From contig CM030364.1 in NCBI GenBank assembly GCA_017893485.1, forward strand, positions 38,087,538 to 38,151,537: a stretch of DNA of 64,000 bases. Direction: 5' to 3'. The stretch's first letter is position 1. Each line of letters opens with the position of its first letter. The translations under genes and the position numbers were made by a program. The DNA comes from Hemerocallis citrina (lineage: Eukaryota; Streptophyta; Magnoliopsida; Asparagales; Asphodelaceae). This document shows positions 25,099-34,945 of the stretch, in pieces. The notes below the pieces were generated by a model. That model was not told the origin of the DNA, did no database searches, and worked only from the letters and a program-made list of their open reading frames with translations.

Positions 25099-26519
25099 TC
25101 ATATTGGCACACTGTGAAGCACAACTGTCTCAACAGTCATCCCAGGCCCAAACCCAAGCAGCACTCCCCATTCAAGCCCTTCTCCGGTCGTGCCCATCCC
25201 TTCAGCTGAAGACCTCTTCCTCATCTCATCAAGAATGTACAAGACGCAAGCGCTAATCATGTTGCCATACTCCCACAAAACATGCCTGGTTGCACGAAAC
25301 TTTTTGGGGTTGAGCTTCAATTTTGCCTCAACCTCATCTAGGATGGCCCTGCCACCTGGGTGCGGGATCCAGAACAATTCATTCCAATCCAACGGCAATC
25401 CAACAGGTTCAAGCGCGTCAATCAATGCCTTTTCGACGTTGTTGGCAATCAGTTCAGGACTGTCCTTGGTTAGGTGGAAAGTGAGGCCCTCCTCTCTTAG
25501 GTGCAGCTGAATGACATCCTCGCTGTCCGGGATTATGGACTGCCTCACCGAAACAATCTCGAATATTGGCTTTTCAACCCCTTTGATCGGGTCAGCCCCT
25601 ATGACTAGTGCGGCTGCCCCGTCCCCGAAGAGAGAGTTGCCAATGCCACTGTCTACAGCTTTCTCGTTGGGCCCACGGATGCCGATGATTGTGAGCTCGG
25701 AGCACACTATGAGGACACGGGACCCACGGTTGTTCTCAGCAAGGTCCTTAGCATACCGGAGTACAGTGCCACCTGTTGAAATATTGAAGGGTCAGATACA
25801 TATATAAAAAATATATATATATATATAGGATAATTCAAATTGTGTACCAAAACTCTAAAGTTGCGTTAAAAAGTTCAAGGTAAATTATATTTATTTTGAT
25901 GTACAGCTGCACCTGCATAACAGCCTTGCATGTAGACCATGTAACGGTTGATATTGGGGCGGAGGCCGAGGAGTTGGACAAGACGAAAGTCAGCGCCAGG
26001 CATGTCGACGCCACAGGAGGTGCACATGACAAGGTGGGTGATTAGGGACTTGTCCTGACCCCATTCCTCAATGGCTTTGAGTGCAGCCTGTTTGCCGAGT
26101 TTGGGAACCTCAGGCACACAGATGTCCTGGCGATCGTTGAGGGACGACCCGCTGAATGACATTATGTTCGGGTACTTCTTCAGGATCTCCTCGTTGTGAT
26201 AGAAGTATCGCTTTTTGATCATTGATTTCCTGCCTGCAATATCGAAAGATGTGTGTTTTTTTTTTTTTTTTTTTTGTCAAAAGAAGAATAATGAGGAAAA
26301 ATCTATATTAATTTGAGAGACTGGCGGCAGGTTGGTCTTACAAATGCGATCAAACTTGTTCTTGAGGTCAACCTTGTCCTCACAATTGGTAACTCGGAAG
26401 TAGAAGTCAGCGAAATTGCTTTGTTCAATGATATTCGGGGGGTGGGCAGTTCCAATGGCCAGGATGGTTGCAGTCCCATCAGCTCTCTGTGCCTTGCGGA
26501 TGGCTTCAACGTTCTGCAT
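25099..26519 (-). CDS. Type III polyketide synthase (chalcone-synthase superfamily, octaketide/aloesone-synthase-like)
   Basis: Three exons: 26519-26342, 26233-25913 and 25772-25099; 1173 nt, 390 aa. The first ATG gives [15 protein letters not shown], the usual family N-terminus; upstream codons have no ATG. Introns are GT-AG and phase 1. The first splits the conserved Cys codon (T/GC), as in most CHS genes. The second, 140 bp, follows QGCYA. Catalytic Cys164 (MQGCYAG), His304 (WIPHPGG), Asn337 (YGNM), Phe215, Phe265 and GFGPG (373-377) are present. CHS positions Thr197, Gly256 and Ser338 are Gly, Leu and Ile. Such enzymes condense malonyl-CoA in the cytosol. In Aloe octaketide synthase Gly/Leu/Val at these sites enlarge the cavity for long chains, so a hexa- to octaketide product is inferred. 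Acetyl-CoA as starter is a guess. The frame is intact and the gene probably functional. Confidence 0.93.
25773..25912 (-). other. Intron 2 of the PKS gene, at the catalytic-cysteine motif
   Basis: Donor GCAG/GTGCAG at 25913/25912 and acceptor TTTCAACAG/GTGG at 25773/25772. Splicing gives [20 protein letters not shown] without frame change. Most CHS-family genes have only the first intron. A short TA microsatellite lies inside. Confidence 0.9.
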
Positions 26520-26640
26520 TATTCTTCTAGACGAATTTGCACTACTACTCAAGTATGGATGCTTTTGCTCGTTTAAAGAACTCAACTCAATTAATGTGTA
26601 CGTGCTGAGTTGAGATTTGAACTGATGAATTTGTGCCCTT

Positions 26641-26647
26641 ATTTATA
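26641..26647 (-). promoter_or_regulatory. TATA box of the PKS gene
   Basis: TATAAAT on the minus strand, 122 bp upstream of the ATG at 26519. Transcription would start near 26610, giving a leader of about 90 nt with no upstream ATG. Confidence 0.6.
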
Positions 26648-27428
26648 CACAGGAGAGCAGGAGGATGCGACTTAACAATCTACATTTTAAGATAGAAACT
26701 GAATAAAGCTGAACAAGTGAAGCAGGTAAGTGATAAACATTGAAATTAGAACTTGTATTTGGAATTTTGCATGAGAGTATTTCTATCTTTTTTGTCAGCA
26801 TTAGTATTGTTGGAAGTGCTAACTAAATTGGACTTTCAAGTAAAAGCATGTGGAGACTTGTATGGTTGAACAGCAAATTAGAATTTAGTCTACTTAGAGA
26901 ACCAGATTCGTAGGCGTTTAGTGTTAATTAGTATGAGATTTTTACGTGGAGTTTGCGCATGCATCTAATCGTTAAATTTAAGAGATTCAACACCTGCATT
27001 TTAGGTTAGGGGTTTGGTGCTTGATGTTTCTGTTCCATCTGAAATGCTTTGGAAAGAGTTGAAAACTGTGAATGAAGTTGACTAGCACAAAGGGAAAAAA
27101 AAACGAGATGATACTTTTAGAATTGCTAGTTTTGGTTTGAGATGATCGCTCTTAGTGTTGTGCACAACTTGTTATATTCTGCAATGCTTGTTCAAGAAAT
27201 AGCCTACCAATATAACAAGTCTATCAAGAAAATTAACTCAAAGCTGATCTTTGATACAACAGGCATTCCAGATTAGTTAGTTAATTTGCAGCTAAAATCT
27301 CATCCTCGCTCCAGTTTCTGTGATTTTCCTGGCCGTGGAGATCTAAGATTGCGGTATCTTGGTGCTCTTTGATTGATTGTTATCAGTGCAAGTAATGTTC
27401 CCTAATGGTTGACATCGATCCTAAGTAG
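26648..27428 (-). promoter_or_regulatory. Upstream region of the PKS gene
   Basis: About 780 bp of AT-rich non-coding DNA between the TATA box and the Copia insertion. An ACGTGG core (ABRE/G-box-like) lies near 26944 on the plus strand. No other element could be assigned with confidence. The Copia LTR at 27434 now bounds the promoter. Confidence 0.35.
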
Positions 27429-27433
27429 AACAT

Positions 27434-27628
27434 TGTTGAAATATAGTAATTGTATATTCTGATTCCTAATATAGGAAACAGATTTTCCAAATCTCTCATC
27501 TCCCCAATCTTCTCTCAATCTCTTTTCTTCTTCTCCAAAAATGTAATCCTTATATACAGATGTATACAGTAAAAAATAAAGAACAACAAGAAGAATAACA
27601 ATTATTTTTCCCAAAATTATTTTATTCA
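27434..27628 (+). repeat. 5' LTR of Copia element (27434-32029)
   Basis: 195 bp, begins TGTTGAAATATAG and ends TTCA. A TATATACAG-type stretch lies near 27550. Matches the 3' LTR at 31835-32029. Confidence 0.93.
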
Positions 27629-27640
27629 TGGTATCAGAGC
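27629..27640 (+). other. Primer-binding site, initiator tRNA-Met type
   Basis: TGGTATCAGAGC directly abuts the 5' LTR, as in most plant copia elements. Confidence 0.9.
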
Positions 27641-28440
27641 CTAATCAGATCTAGGCAAACTGAAAAAGAAGAAGAGGAGGCTGATCACCTCCATCTTGAT
27701 CTGATCCCGTTGTTGATCCCGTCACCGATCATCGACTCCGATCCCATCAGATCTCGTCATAATTTGAAACCCTAATACTAGCCATCTTCTCTCTCCTCTC
27801 TACTTTCTCTCTTCCCAATCTGTCATTGTTCATCTCTTCCGCCCAAATCCCGTGCTCCTTCCCCGACCCAACTCCGGCGACCCCCCTAGTCGTCGACCCC
27901 CGACTTCCCGGCGCCGCCCTTCCGTCGACGCCACCACCAAACCCAGAACCCCTCCCGACTGCTGCTGCTCCTCTGTTTCCCGCCCAACTAGAGCAGCCAA
28001 GTGCCCCCATTTACGCTCGACGAACACAGACGCGCCGCCACTCAGTCCCGCCGCCAGTCGACGTCAGTCGATTCCGTCGCCAGCTCTGTAGCCCCGCGGC
28101 ACTGCCCCCTGCCTCCGTCGCGCCGCCCTCTGCAACGCCGACCACCACCATTAGCCCCTGTCGACGTCGACCCCGATCTGAACCGAATCTCCATTGAGGG
28201 ATCATGATCTTGTGTTTTGCATTTGGATCTTGTGTTTGGCATTTGGATCTCGGTGTTTGGTATTCTGATCTGCTGTAGAGTTGCTGTTTAGGTGTTGGAT
28301 TGTTGATATTTTGCTGGTTGTTGAAGACTTGGAGCTGTTCTTGACCAAGTTGTGTTGTTTGCTATTGGTTGCTGAAGATCAGATCCATTGTTTTCCCCTT
28401 TGTGCCGCTACCATAGGACAAACTGATAGAGCTAAGGAGA
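27641..28440 (+). other. Copia leader, GC-rich, gag deleted
   Basis: Pro/Ser/Arg-rich frames on both strands at 27780-28205 are low complexity and not gag. Only a short gag end (from about 28440) precedes the protease. Confidence 0.6.
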
Positions 28441-29297
28441 GTATTGAACTCGCCTCTACATTAGTCACAGCTGCAGGTAATGATGGTAAGGTATTTAATA
28501 TTTCTGCTTCTGTTATGAATAGTGCATGGATAATTGATTCGGGTGCTACCGACCATATGACTTTTGATTCTAGACAAGTTCAAAATTTTCAACCATCCAC
28601 TAAATCGATTGTGTCCACTGCCAATGGTGATCCTGCCACTGTTACTGGCGAGGGTACCATACATCTCACAAACAACCTAACCTTAGATACTGTCCTAGTT
28701 GTGCCATCCTTGAATTTCAACCTATTATCTGTTACTCAAATAACTACTGCCTTACATTGTATTGTAGTCTTTTGGCCTTCCCATTGCGTGTTTAAGGATA
28801 TTTGGACTCGCAAGACGATTGGTTATGGGGTTAGGCACGGGAAGCTCTATTACCTGGATTTAGAATCTGAATGTTCGAGCAAGTTGACTCAAGCTCTAAG
28901 TGTAAAAGGATCCGAAGATAAGAAGAAGAAATCAGATATTTGGCTATGGCATCGACGTCTAGGGCATGCTTCTTTTGGTTATCTGAAGAAATTATTTCCA
29001 AGTTTATTTTTGAAGTTGGATATATCTGCCTTTCGGTGTGATGTGTGTGAACTCGCAAAAGGTCATCGTGTCTCTTTTCCTCCAAGTCCAAGTAAAAGCT
29101 TCCTACCTTTTATGATTATTCATTCTGATGTTTGGGGTCCATCCAAAACCACTACATTTGGAGGAGCCAAATGGTTTGTGACTTTTATTGATGACTGTAC
29201 CCGTATGACCTGGATTTGTTTGATGAAGTCGAAAAGTGAAGTTAGCGGTTTGTTTCAGAAATTTCATAAGCATGTTATGATTCAGTATAAATTATAG
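28281..29297 (+). pseudogene. Copia protease and integrase N-terminal part
   Basis: Protease core WIIDSGATDHM at about 28528-28560. The integrase HHCC zinc finger follows (HRRLGHASFGYL then CDVCELAKGHR), then HSDVWGP with the first catalytic Asp. An in-frame TAG at 29295 ends it. The same frame continues at 29298. Confidence 0.9.
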
Positions 29298-30383
29298 ATT
29301 CCAGTTCTTAGGAGTGATAATGGCAGAGAATACCTGAGTTCAAATCTGCAACAATATTTGGTGGAACACGAAATTGTTCATCAGACTATATGCTCGTATA
29401 CACCTCAACAGAATGGGGTTGCAGAAAGGAAAAATAGACACTTGCTCGAAGTGGTCCGTGCTTCTCTCATCCATGAAAATATGCCACTCATTTATTCGGG
29501 AGAAGCCCTTGCTTCTGCTACATACTTAATCAACCGAGTTCCCTCTAATATTCTAAACTTCCTCGCACAATTTTAAGCATTAACTGAAGCTGTGAATGCA
29601 CCAAAAGTCGTCAACTTGCCACCTCGTGTATTTGGGTGTGTTGCATTTATTCATCTTCATCAATATGAACGCAATAAGTTAACTCCTTGAGCTGTCCGCT
29701 GTGTTTTTGTGGGATATGCACAGAATAAGAAAGGGTATCGGTGCTATCACCCACCAACTCAAAAGATGTTTGTGACTATGGATGTTGTATTCCATGAAGA
29801 TGAGATGTATTTTTCCTCTGAGGTTGAACTTCAGGGGGAGTACCGAAGTGAAGTTCAAACTCTTGCCTATGATGAAGTGGTTGCTATTCAAACTGAACAA
29901 TCAGATATAAGGAGAGAAAATCAGGATGTAAGTAATGACGATCACTCGAATGAAGACTTGGTTGAGGAAGAAAATTTCCACGAAGATCTGCAGTCATTAC
30001 CGAACCTCCATGAAGATGAGCCATCTCCACCACCAGCACCATCTGAACCATCTCCACCACCAGTACCATCAGATCTATCTCTATTCCCAGCAGAACTCCA
30101 AAACCAATCGTCATCGCTATCCGAAGCTCCAAGAAGAGAACTCCCAAACCGTACTACTAGAGGTATCCCAAAACCCACTTACGAGCCTAATCCCACTAGT
30201 AAAGTCAAGTATCCCATGAGTCATTATGTGTCCACTCACCGATTGTCTGAATCAAATAAGTTTTTTGTGAATCAATTATCTGCTGTATCTATTCCTAATA
30301 ATGTGCAGGAAGCCTTAGCCGATCCAAGGTGGAAAGCAACTATAGATGAGGAGATGAAGTCCTTGAAGAAGAATGAGACTTGA
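29298..30383 (+). pseudogene. Copia integrase core and C-terminus, several stops
   Basis: SDNGREY (second Asp) and the NGVAERKNRHLLE block with the third acidic residue are present. TAA (29574), TGA (29688) and TGA (30381) interrupt it. The segment 29709-30383 holds the integrase C-terminal part (VGYAQNKKGYRCYHP) and a Pro/Ser-rich linker leading to RT. Confidence 0.85.
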
Positions 30384-30440
30384 GAGATAGTCGAGCTACC
30401 AGCAGGGAAGAAGCCAGTAGGATGCAGATAGATTTATACA

Positions 30441-31822
30441 GTGAAATATAAATCGGATGGTTCGATAGAGCGGTACAAGGCAAGGCTGGTTGCCAAAGGG
30501 TACACTCAAACTTATGGAATGGATTATGACGAAACATTTGCACATGTGGCAAAGTTCAACACTATTCGAGTTCTACTGTCACTTGCTGCAAATCTTCACT
30601 GGCCGTTGGAGCAATTTGATGTGAAAAATGCATTTTTGCATGGGGAATTGACAGAAGAAGTCTATGTGGATCTTCCACCAGGGTCGAACAGACCAGTCCA
30701 ACACAGCAACAAAGTATGTTGTCTGAAGAAAGCATTGTATGGACTGAAGCAGTCACCAAGAGCCTGGATTGGGAGATTTACAAAATCAATGAGGACATTC
30801 AGATACGATCAGAGTAATTCTGATCATACTCTATTCCTAAAAAGAAAAAAAGGTAAAATTACTGCTCTTATTATTTATGTTGATGATATGATAGTAACTG
30901 GAGATGATCCTGAGGAGATGAAGGCATTAAAGAACTACTTGTCACAAGAGTTCAAAATGAAAGATCTTGGTCATTTGAGATACTTTTTTGGTATTGAAGT
31001 TTCTTGCTCAAGAAAGGGGATATTTCTTTCTCAAAGAAAATATGCTCTGGATTTATTGAAGGAAACTAGAATGTCCGCTTATCAACCGACTAGTACACAA
31101 TTGGAAGAAGGATTGAAACTATGCAACGAAGCTGATCAAGTGCCTTGTGATAAGGAAAGATATTATAGATTGGTTGGACGACTAATGTATCTTGCACATA
31201 CACTGTCAGATTTGTCATATACTTTAAGTGTGGTAAGTCAGTTTATGCATGCACCTCGGGAACAACATATGGACACAGTAATGAGAATTATGAGATACAT
31301 TAAGCCAGCCCAAGGAAAAGGAGTCTTATTTGCAAAACATGGTCACTTGAAGGTTGAGGCATATACTGATCATGCTGATTGGGCAGGATCGATAGGCGCT
31401 CCACTTCAGGATATTTCACCTTTGTTGGAGGAAATTTAGTTACATGGAGGAGCAAGAAGCAAAATATTGTTGCACGCTCTAGTGCAGAGGCTGAGTATCG
31501 CGGAGTAGCTTTAAGTATAACAGAAGCTTTATGGCTAAAACTCCAGTTGCAGAACTTAGGCTATGGTCCAAAGAAACCTATGAAGGTGTATTGTGACAGT
31601 CAAGCGGCGTGTGATATTGCGGCTAATCCAGTTCAGCATGATAGGACGAAACATATAGCGGTGGACAGATTCTTCATCAAAGAAAAATTAGATGAGAAAG
31701 TTATTGAGATATCCAAAGTGAAGTCAGAAGATCAACTCGGAGATATCCTAACCAAGGCCATTTCGACTCGGCTCTTCTTGAAATTTGTTGACAAGTTGGG
31801 ATGCTCAATATCTATGCACTAA
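30441..31822 (+). pseudogene. Copia reverse transcriptase and RNase H
   Basis: RT blocks: ARLVAKGYTQTYGMDYDETF, QFDVKNAFLHGEL, CCLKKALYGLKQSPRAW and the catalytic YVDDMIVTGDD (about 30880). A one-base frameshift near 31380-31435 separates RT from RNase H (STSGYFTFVGGNLVTWRSKK, SSAEAEYRG, YCDSQAACDIA), which ends at 31822 just before the 3' LTR. Confidence 0.9.
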
Positions 31823-31834
31823 CTTGAGGGAGAG

Positions 31835-32029
31835 TGTTGAAATATAGTAATTGTATATTCTGTTTCCTAATATAGGAAACAGACTTCCCAAATCTCTCAT
31901 CTTTCCAATCTTTTCTCAATCTCTTTTCTTCTTCTCCAAGAATGTAATCCTTATATATAGATGTATACAGTACAGAATAAAGAACAACAAGAAGAATAAA
32001 AATTATTTTCCCCAAAATTATTTTCGTCA
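31835..32029 (+). repeat. 3' LTR of Copia element (27434-32029)
   Basis: 195 bp, preceded by the polypurine tract TTGAGGGAGAG at about 31824-31834. Followed by target duplication AACAT. Confidence 0.93.
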
Positions 32030-32034
32030 AACAT

Positions 32035-32390
32035 ATTGCCTGACCAATGTGTTAAAATGTGTATCATTTGCATATTGAAAGTTAATTACCAAACAACTAT
32101 AATCGCTGTGATTGAAACATTCTGCATCTGCTATTTTACCTTGCTCTCTACATTTGGCAGTCATATTAATAAGATCATCTGCTAATAGAATCGATCTCCA
32201 TTTATCGCAGTCTATGTGTCCTCCATTTTCTTGTATATCGTACCTTGCTCTGCTTCAATTCCAAACAAAAAACACAAAAAAAATTACAAAATTGTCATTG
32301 ATTGGGATTTTAAAGGAACAACAAGATTATGGTAGTATGTCATCCAAGTTATACAGCTTGAAAGCAACAAGCTATCAAAGATTATGTAAC
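32035..32390. other. Short unassigned AT-rich stretch
   Basis: About 355 bp with no supported gene. The T-run at its end (32391-32402) belongs to the LINE tail. The short frame seen here is not convincing. Confidence 0.3.
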
Positions 32391-33377
32391 TATTTTTTTT
32401 TTTGAACTACTGTCATCGCTTCATTAATGATAATTAACGAAACAGTCGATAAATAATACATATATAGTCTGCCCGAAGGCCCAAAAAACAACCAAAACAG
32501 CCCCAAAGCAAAGGCTAACGCCTCAATAGCCAACACACGGCGATCAATCAAAATAGGATACAAGTAACTACTAAACCACCATCTCCCAAAAGCTAACCAT
32601 CACCAAATGTCGCCTTGCATGATAGTGAGCTACTCCTCGTCTCCCTCCAAACGCAATTTCTTCCTGGATCCGAGGTATTTTGTCCTTTCATGAACGCAAA
32701 GGTAAATTTTGTATATCAATACTGAACATCTATGATTAAAACTACGAAAATAGAAGTCGTTTCGATCTAGCCGTAGGTTCCAAATCGTAGAAGCAACAAC
32801 TATTTCCCCATCGGATCTATCCCCCTTCCTAATACTATTAGCTGTAACTATTCCCCACACCTCGGAACTCGATTGAGGGCACTCCACAATGCCTAATCTA
32901 GGACCCATAACCCTCCAAACCGTTCTCGCTCGAATGCATTTGAAAAGAATGTGATCCATATCCTCATCTTGAATTTGCATCTATCACAAACAATGTTAAC
33001 CGCGATGCCGCGTTTTGTCAGATTGACCTTTGATAAATTAGCGTCATTAGCCACCAACCATAGAAAGACTTTAACTTTAGTAGGAGCTTTGATGTGCCAT
33101 ATAATGTCAACTACCTCGCTTCTCCCTTCTATACGAATGTAGTTGTTGAGAATTTGGAGTTGACTGATAGCCTCTTGCTCTAAGGAATCTTTGACCTCTA
33201 GTCGAAGCCTGTTGTTTCGCCAAACGTCACTCACCAAGGTATCGTTGTTTAGAACTGCACTGGCTGCCGATGGGAAGAGTCCCATGAGGATGTTATTTCC
33301 GTACCATTTATTCTTCCAGAATCTAGTGTTCTTGCCGTTCCCCACCTTGCAACTGGTGTTGCTATGGAAAATGTCTC
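32391..33377 (-). mobile_element. LINE 3' fragment (LINE C), zf-RVT end
   Basis: Minus-strand L1 tail: VGNGKNTRFWKNKWYGN (about 33340), VVDIIWHIKAPTKVKVFLWL (about 33110) and cysteine-rich VCDRCKF (about 32985), the typical zf-RVT region. The T-run at 32391-32402 is the poly(A) tail. It is 5' truncated or cut by the TRIM at 33378. A frameshift occurs near 32950. Confidence 0.8.
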
Positions 33378-33694
33378 TGTGAAAGTCCATTCCACTAAGC
33401 TAAAACTTCGAAGTTGTAGAAGGGTTAAGGGAAATTGCACTTGTATTCTAACACGTTCCCTCAGGTCGATCGCCCATTTTTTCTATGGGCCAAAGAAACA
33501 AGATAAATATCCAACAAATTGTGGGCCGAGACCTGGACAATACGCAGCGGTATTTTTTTTTAATCCACATTTAAATTGCGTAGCTAGTGGGATTCGAACC
33601 TGGATTGCTTTGATACTATGTGAAAGTCCATTCCACTAAGCTAAAACTTCGAAGTTGTAGAAAGGTTAAGGGAAATTGCACTTGTATTCTAACA
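33378..33694 (-). mobile_element. TRIM (terminal-repeat retrotransposon in miniature), 317 bp
   Basis: Direct repeats of 76 bp at 33378-33453 and 33619-33694 (TGTGAAAG...TCTAACA) differ at one visible position. Flanks are GTCTC at 33373-33377 and 33695-33699. On the minus strand the sequence next to the 5' LTR reads TAGTATCAAAGC, close to the tRNA-Met primer site TGGTATCAGAGC. The internal 165 bp have no coding capacity. Confidence 0.88.
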
Positions 33695-33699
33695 GTCTC

Positions 33700-34070
33700 C
33701 CATTTTGGATACCCCTTTCTATAAAAAGGAATTCCTACTATCTGGACTTCTTCCCCCGTATCTGAATTTTTTCTCGACCGATACTTAATGAAAGACTTAC
33801 ACCACCAATTGTTGCGTATACATAATGTTTAGCTATTAATGTTTAAGTATACATAATGCATTTTGAGTAAATTTAAACTTAAACCAAACTGATTCATATA
33901 TCAGAAATGGAAGAAATGAAGAAGGCATGCTTTCTTCCTAACATGCAAGTCATATAGATTGTAAGTTCATTAATTGAAAGCCACGTCTAAATTATAATGT
34001 TTATCTACAAGCATCTGTGATACCAAATAAGCAGCAAATTGATTAAATAAAACACTCAAAGATTGAGAAT
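33700..34070 (+). promoter_or_regulatory. Upstream region of the TKPR1-like pseudogene
   Basis: A TATA-like CTATAAAAAGG lies at 33719-33729, about 345 bp before the ATG at 34071. No further sites can be supported. The TRIM sits immediately upstream. Confidence 0.35.
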
Positions 34071-34206
34071 ATGGATAAAAAGAGATCAACTGACAGCAAA
34101 GGCAAAGTATGTGTGACTGGTGCTGCGGGATTCTTCGCTTCTTGGCTTGTAAAGAGATTGGAGTTGGGATATTATGTCGAAGAAGCAGTTAGAGACCCAG
34201 ACCCAG
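34071..34206 (+). pseudogene. TKPR1-like exon 1
   Basis: Encodes the start through the Rossmann glycine-rich loop to VRDPDPG. Donor CCAG/GTGG. Compared with the family, one residue is missing after KRL. Confidence 0.85.
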
Positions 34207-34290
34207 GTGGCCTAGTTCTATTACTATCTTTATTACTTTAATTAAATTTGTTATTAGTTCTTGTGTTCATTGTTGAATTTGTTTGTGTAG

Positions 34291-34457
34291 GAGACTACAA
34301 TAAAATCGGGCATTTGTGGGAACTTGATGGAGCTAAAGAGAGGCCCTATCTTGTTCGTGGCGAGCTAATGGAAGATGGTAGCTTCGACGATGCCATTATG
34401 GGATGCGAGGGTGTTTTCCACACTACTTTCCCTGTCCTTTCGAAATCTGATCCTAAG
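34291..34457 (+). pseudogene. TKPR1-like exon 2, GC donor
   Basis: Acceptor TTTGTGTAG/GAGAC. Contains GHLWELDGAKER, MEDGSFDDAIMGCEGVFHT and SDPK. It ends AAG/GCATGT, a rare GC-AG donor or a mutated GT. FHTTFPV replaces the family FHTASPV. Confidence 0.8.
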
Positions 34458-34744
34458 GCATGTATATGCTTAAAACCCTCAACTAATCAACCACCAAAGG
34501 TTTAATTGAAAATTTTCATTCCTAAAGATTAACGAATGAAACAAAGAGAGTGAAGTAGAAACATCAATGAACAGGCAAATGGAAAAACAATAGCCAACAC
34601 AAACTATGTATTGACTCTCTTTGTTTCTTTAAGAATAACAGCTGAAGAATGTAAAACTTCAAAATTTTTATTAGATAGTTTTGGAGAGAAAAAAAACGGT
34701 TTATTGACTTACAACAACGGATATAAGGCACCTAGCAAACTATT

Positions 34745-34745
<1 letters not shown>

Positions 34746-34787
<42 letters not shown>
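34746..34787. repeat. (TA)n microsatellite in intron 2
   Basis: About 40 bp of alternating TA. Confidence 0.9.
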
Positions 34788-34788
<1 letters not shown>

Positions 34789-34945
34789 CAGGAATTAACT
34801 TTTCAGTAATCGATAAATAAAATCAAACTTAATTACTTTGGGTAACCAAAACTCAGATCAAACATTGACAATCAGCTATATCTTAACAAAGCATTAGTAC
34901 TCAACTAAATCAAGCTGATTAGTTACAACAACAAGCTCATTTGAA

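Larger units (their letters stand above)
27434..32029 (+). mobile_element. Ty1/copia LTR retrotransposon lacking gag, broken pol
   Basis: 195-bp LTRs at 27434-27628 and 31835-32029 (TG...CA), flanked by AACAT at 27429-27433 and 32030-32034. The primer-binding site TGGTATCAGAGC (initiator tRNA-Met) follows the 5' LTR immediately. Order protease, integrase, RT, RNase H marks copia. The LTRs differ at roughly 14 positions, so it is not recent. Only about 800 bp lie between the PBS and the protease, and a capsid/zinc-knuckle gag is missing. Confidence 0.95.

Noticed and set aside
25190..25807. Plus-strand ORFs opposite the PKS exon 3
   Set aside because: Shadows of the conserved minus-strand coding sequence, which has full catalytic motifs and splice sites.
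26277..26585. Upstream start of the PKS at 26585
   Set aside because: The codon there is TTG, not ATG. The first ATG, at 26519, gives the usual family N-terminus and length, and the ORF beyond 26342 toward 26277 is intron.
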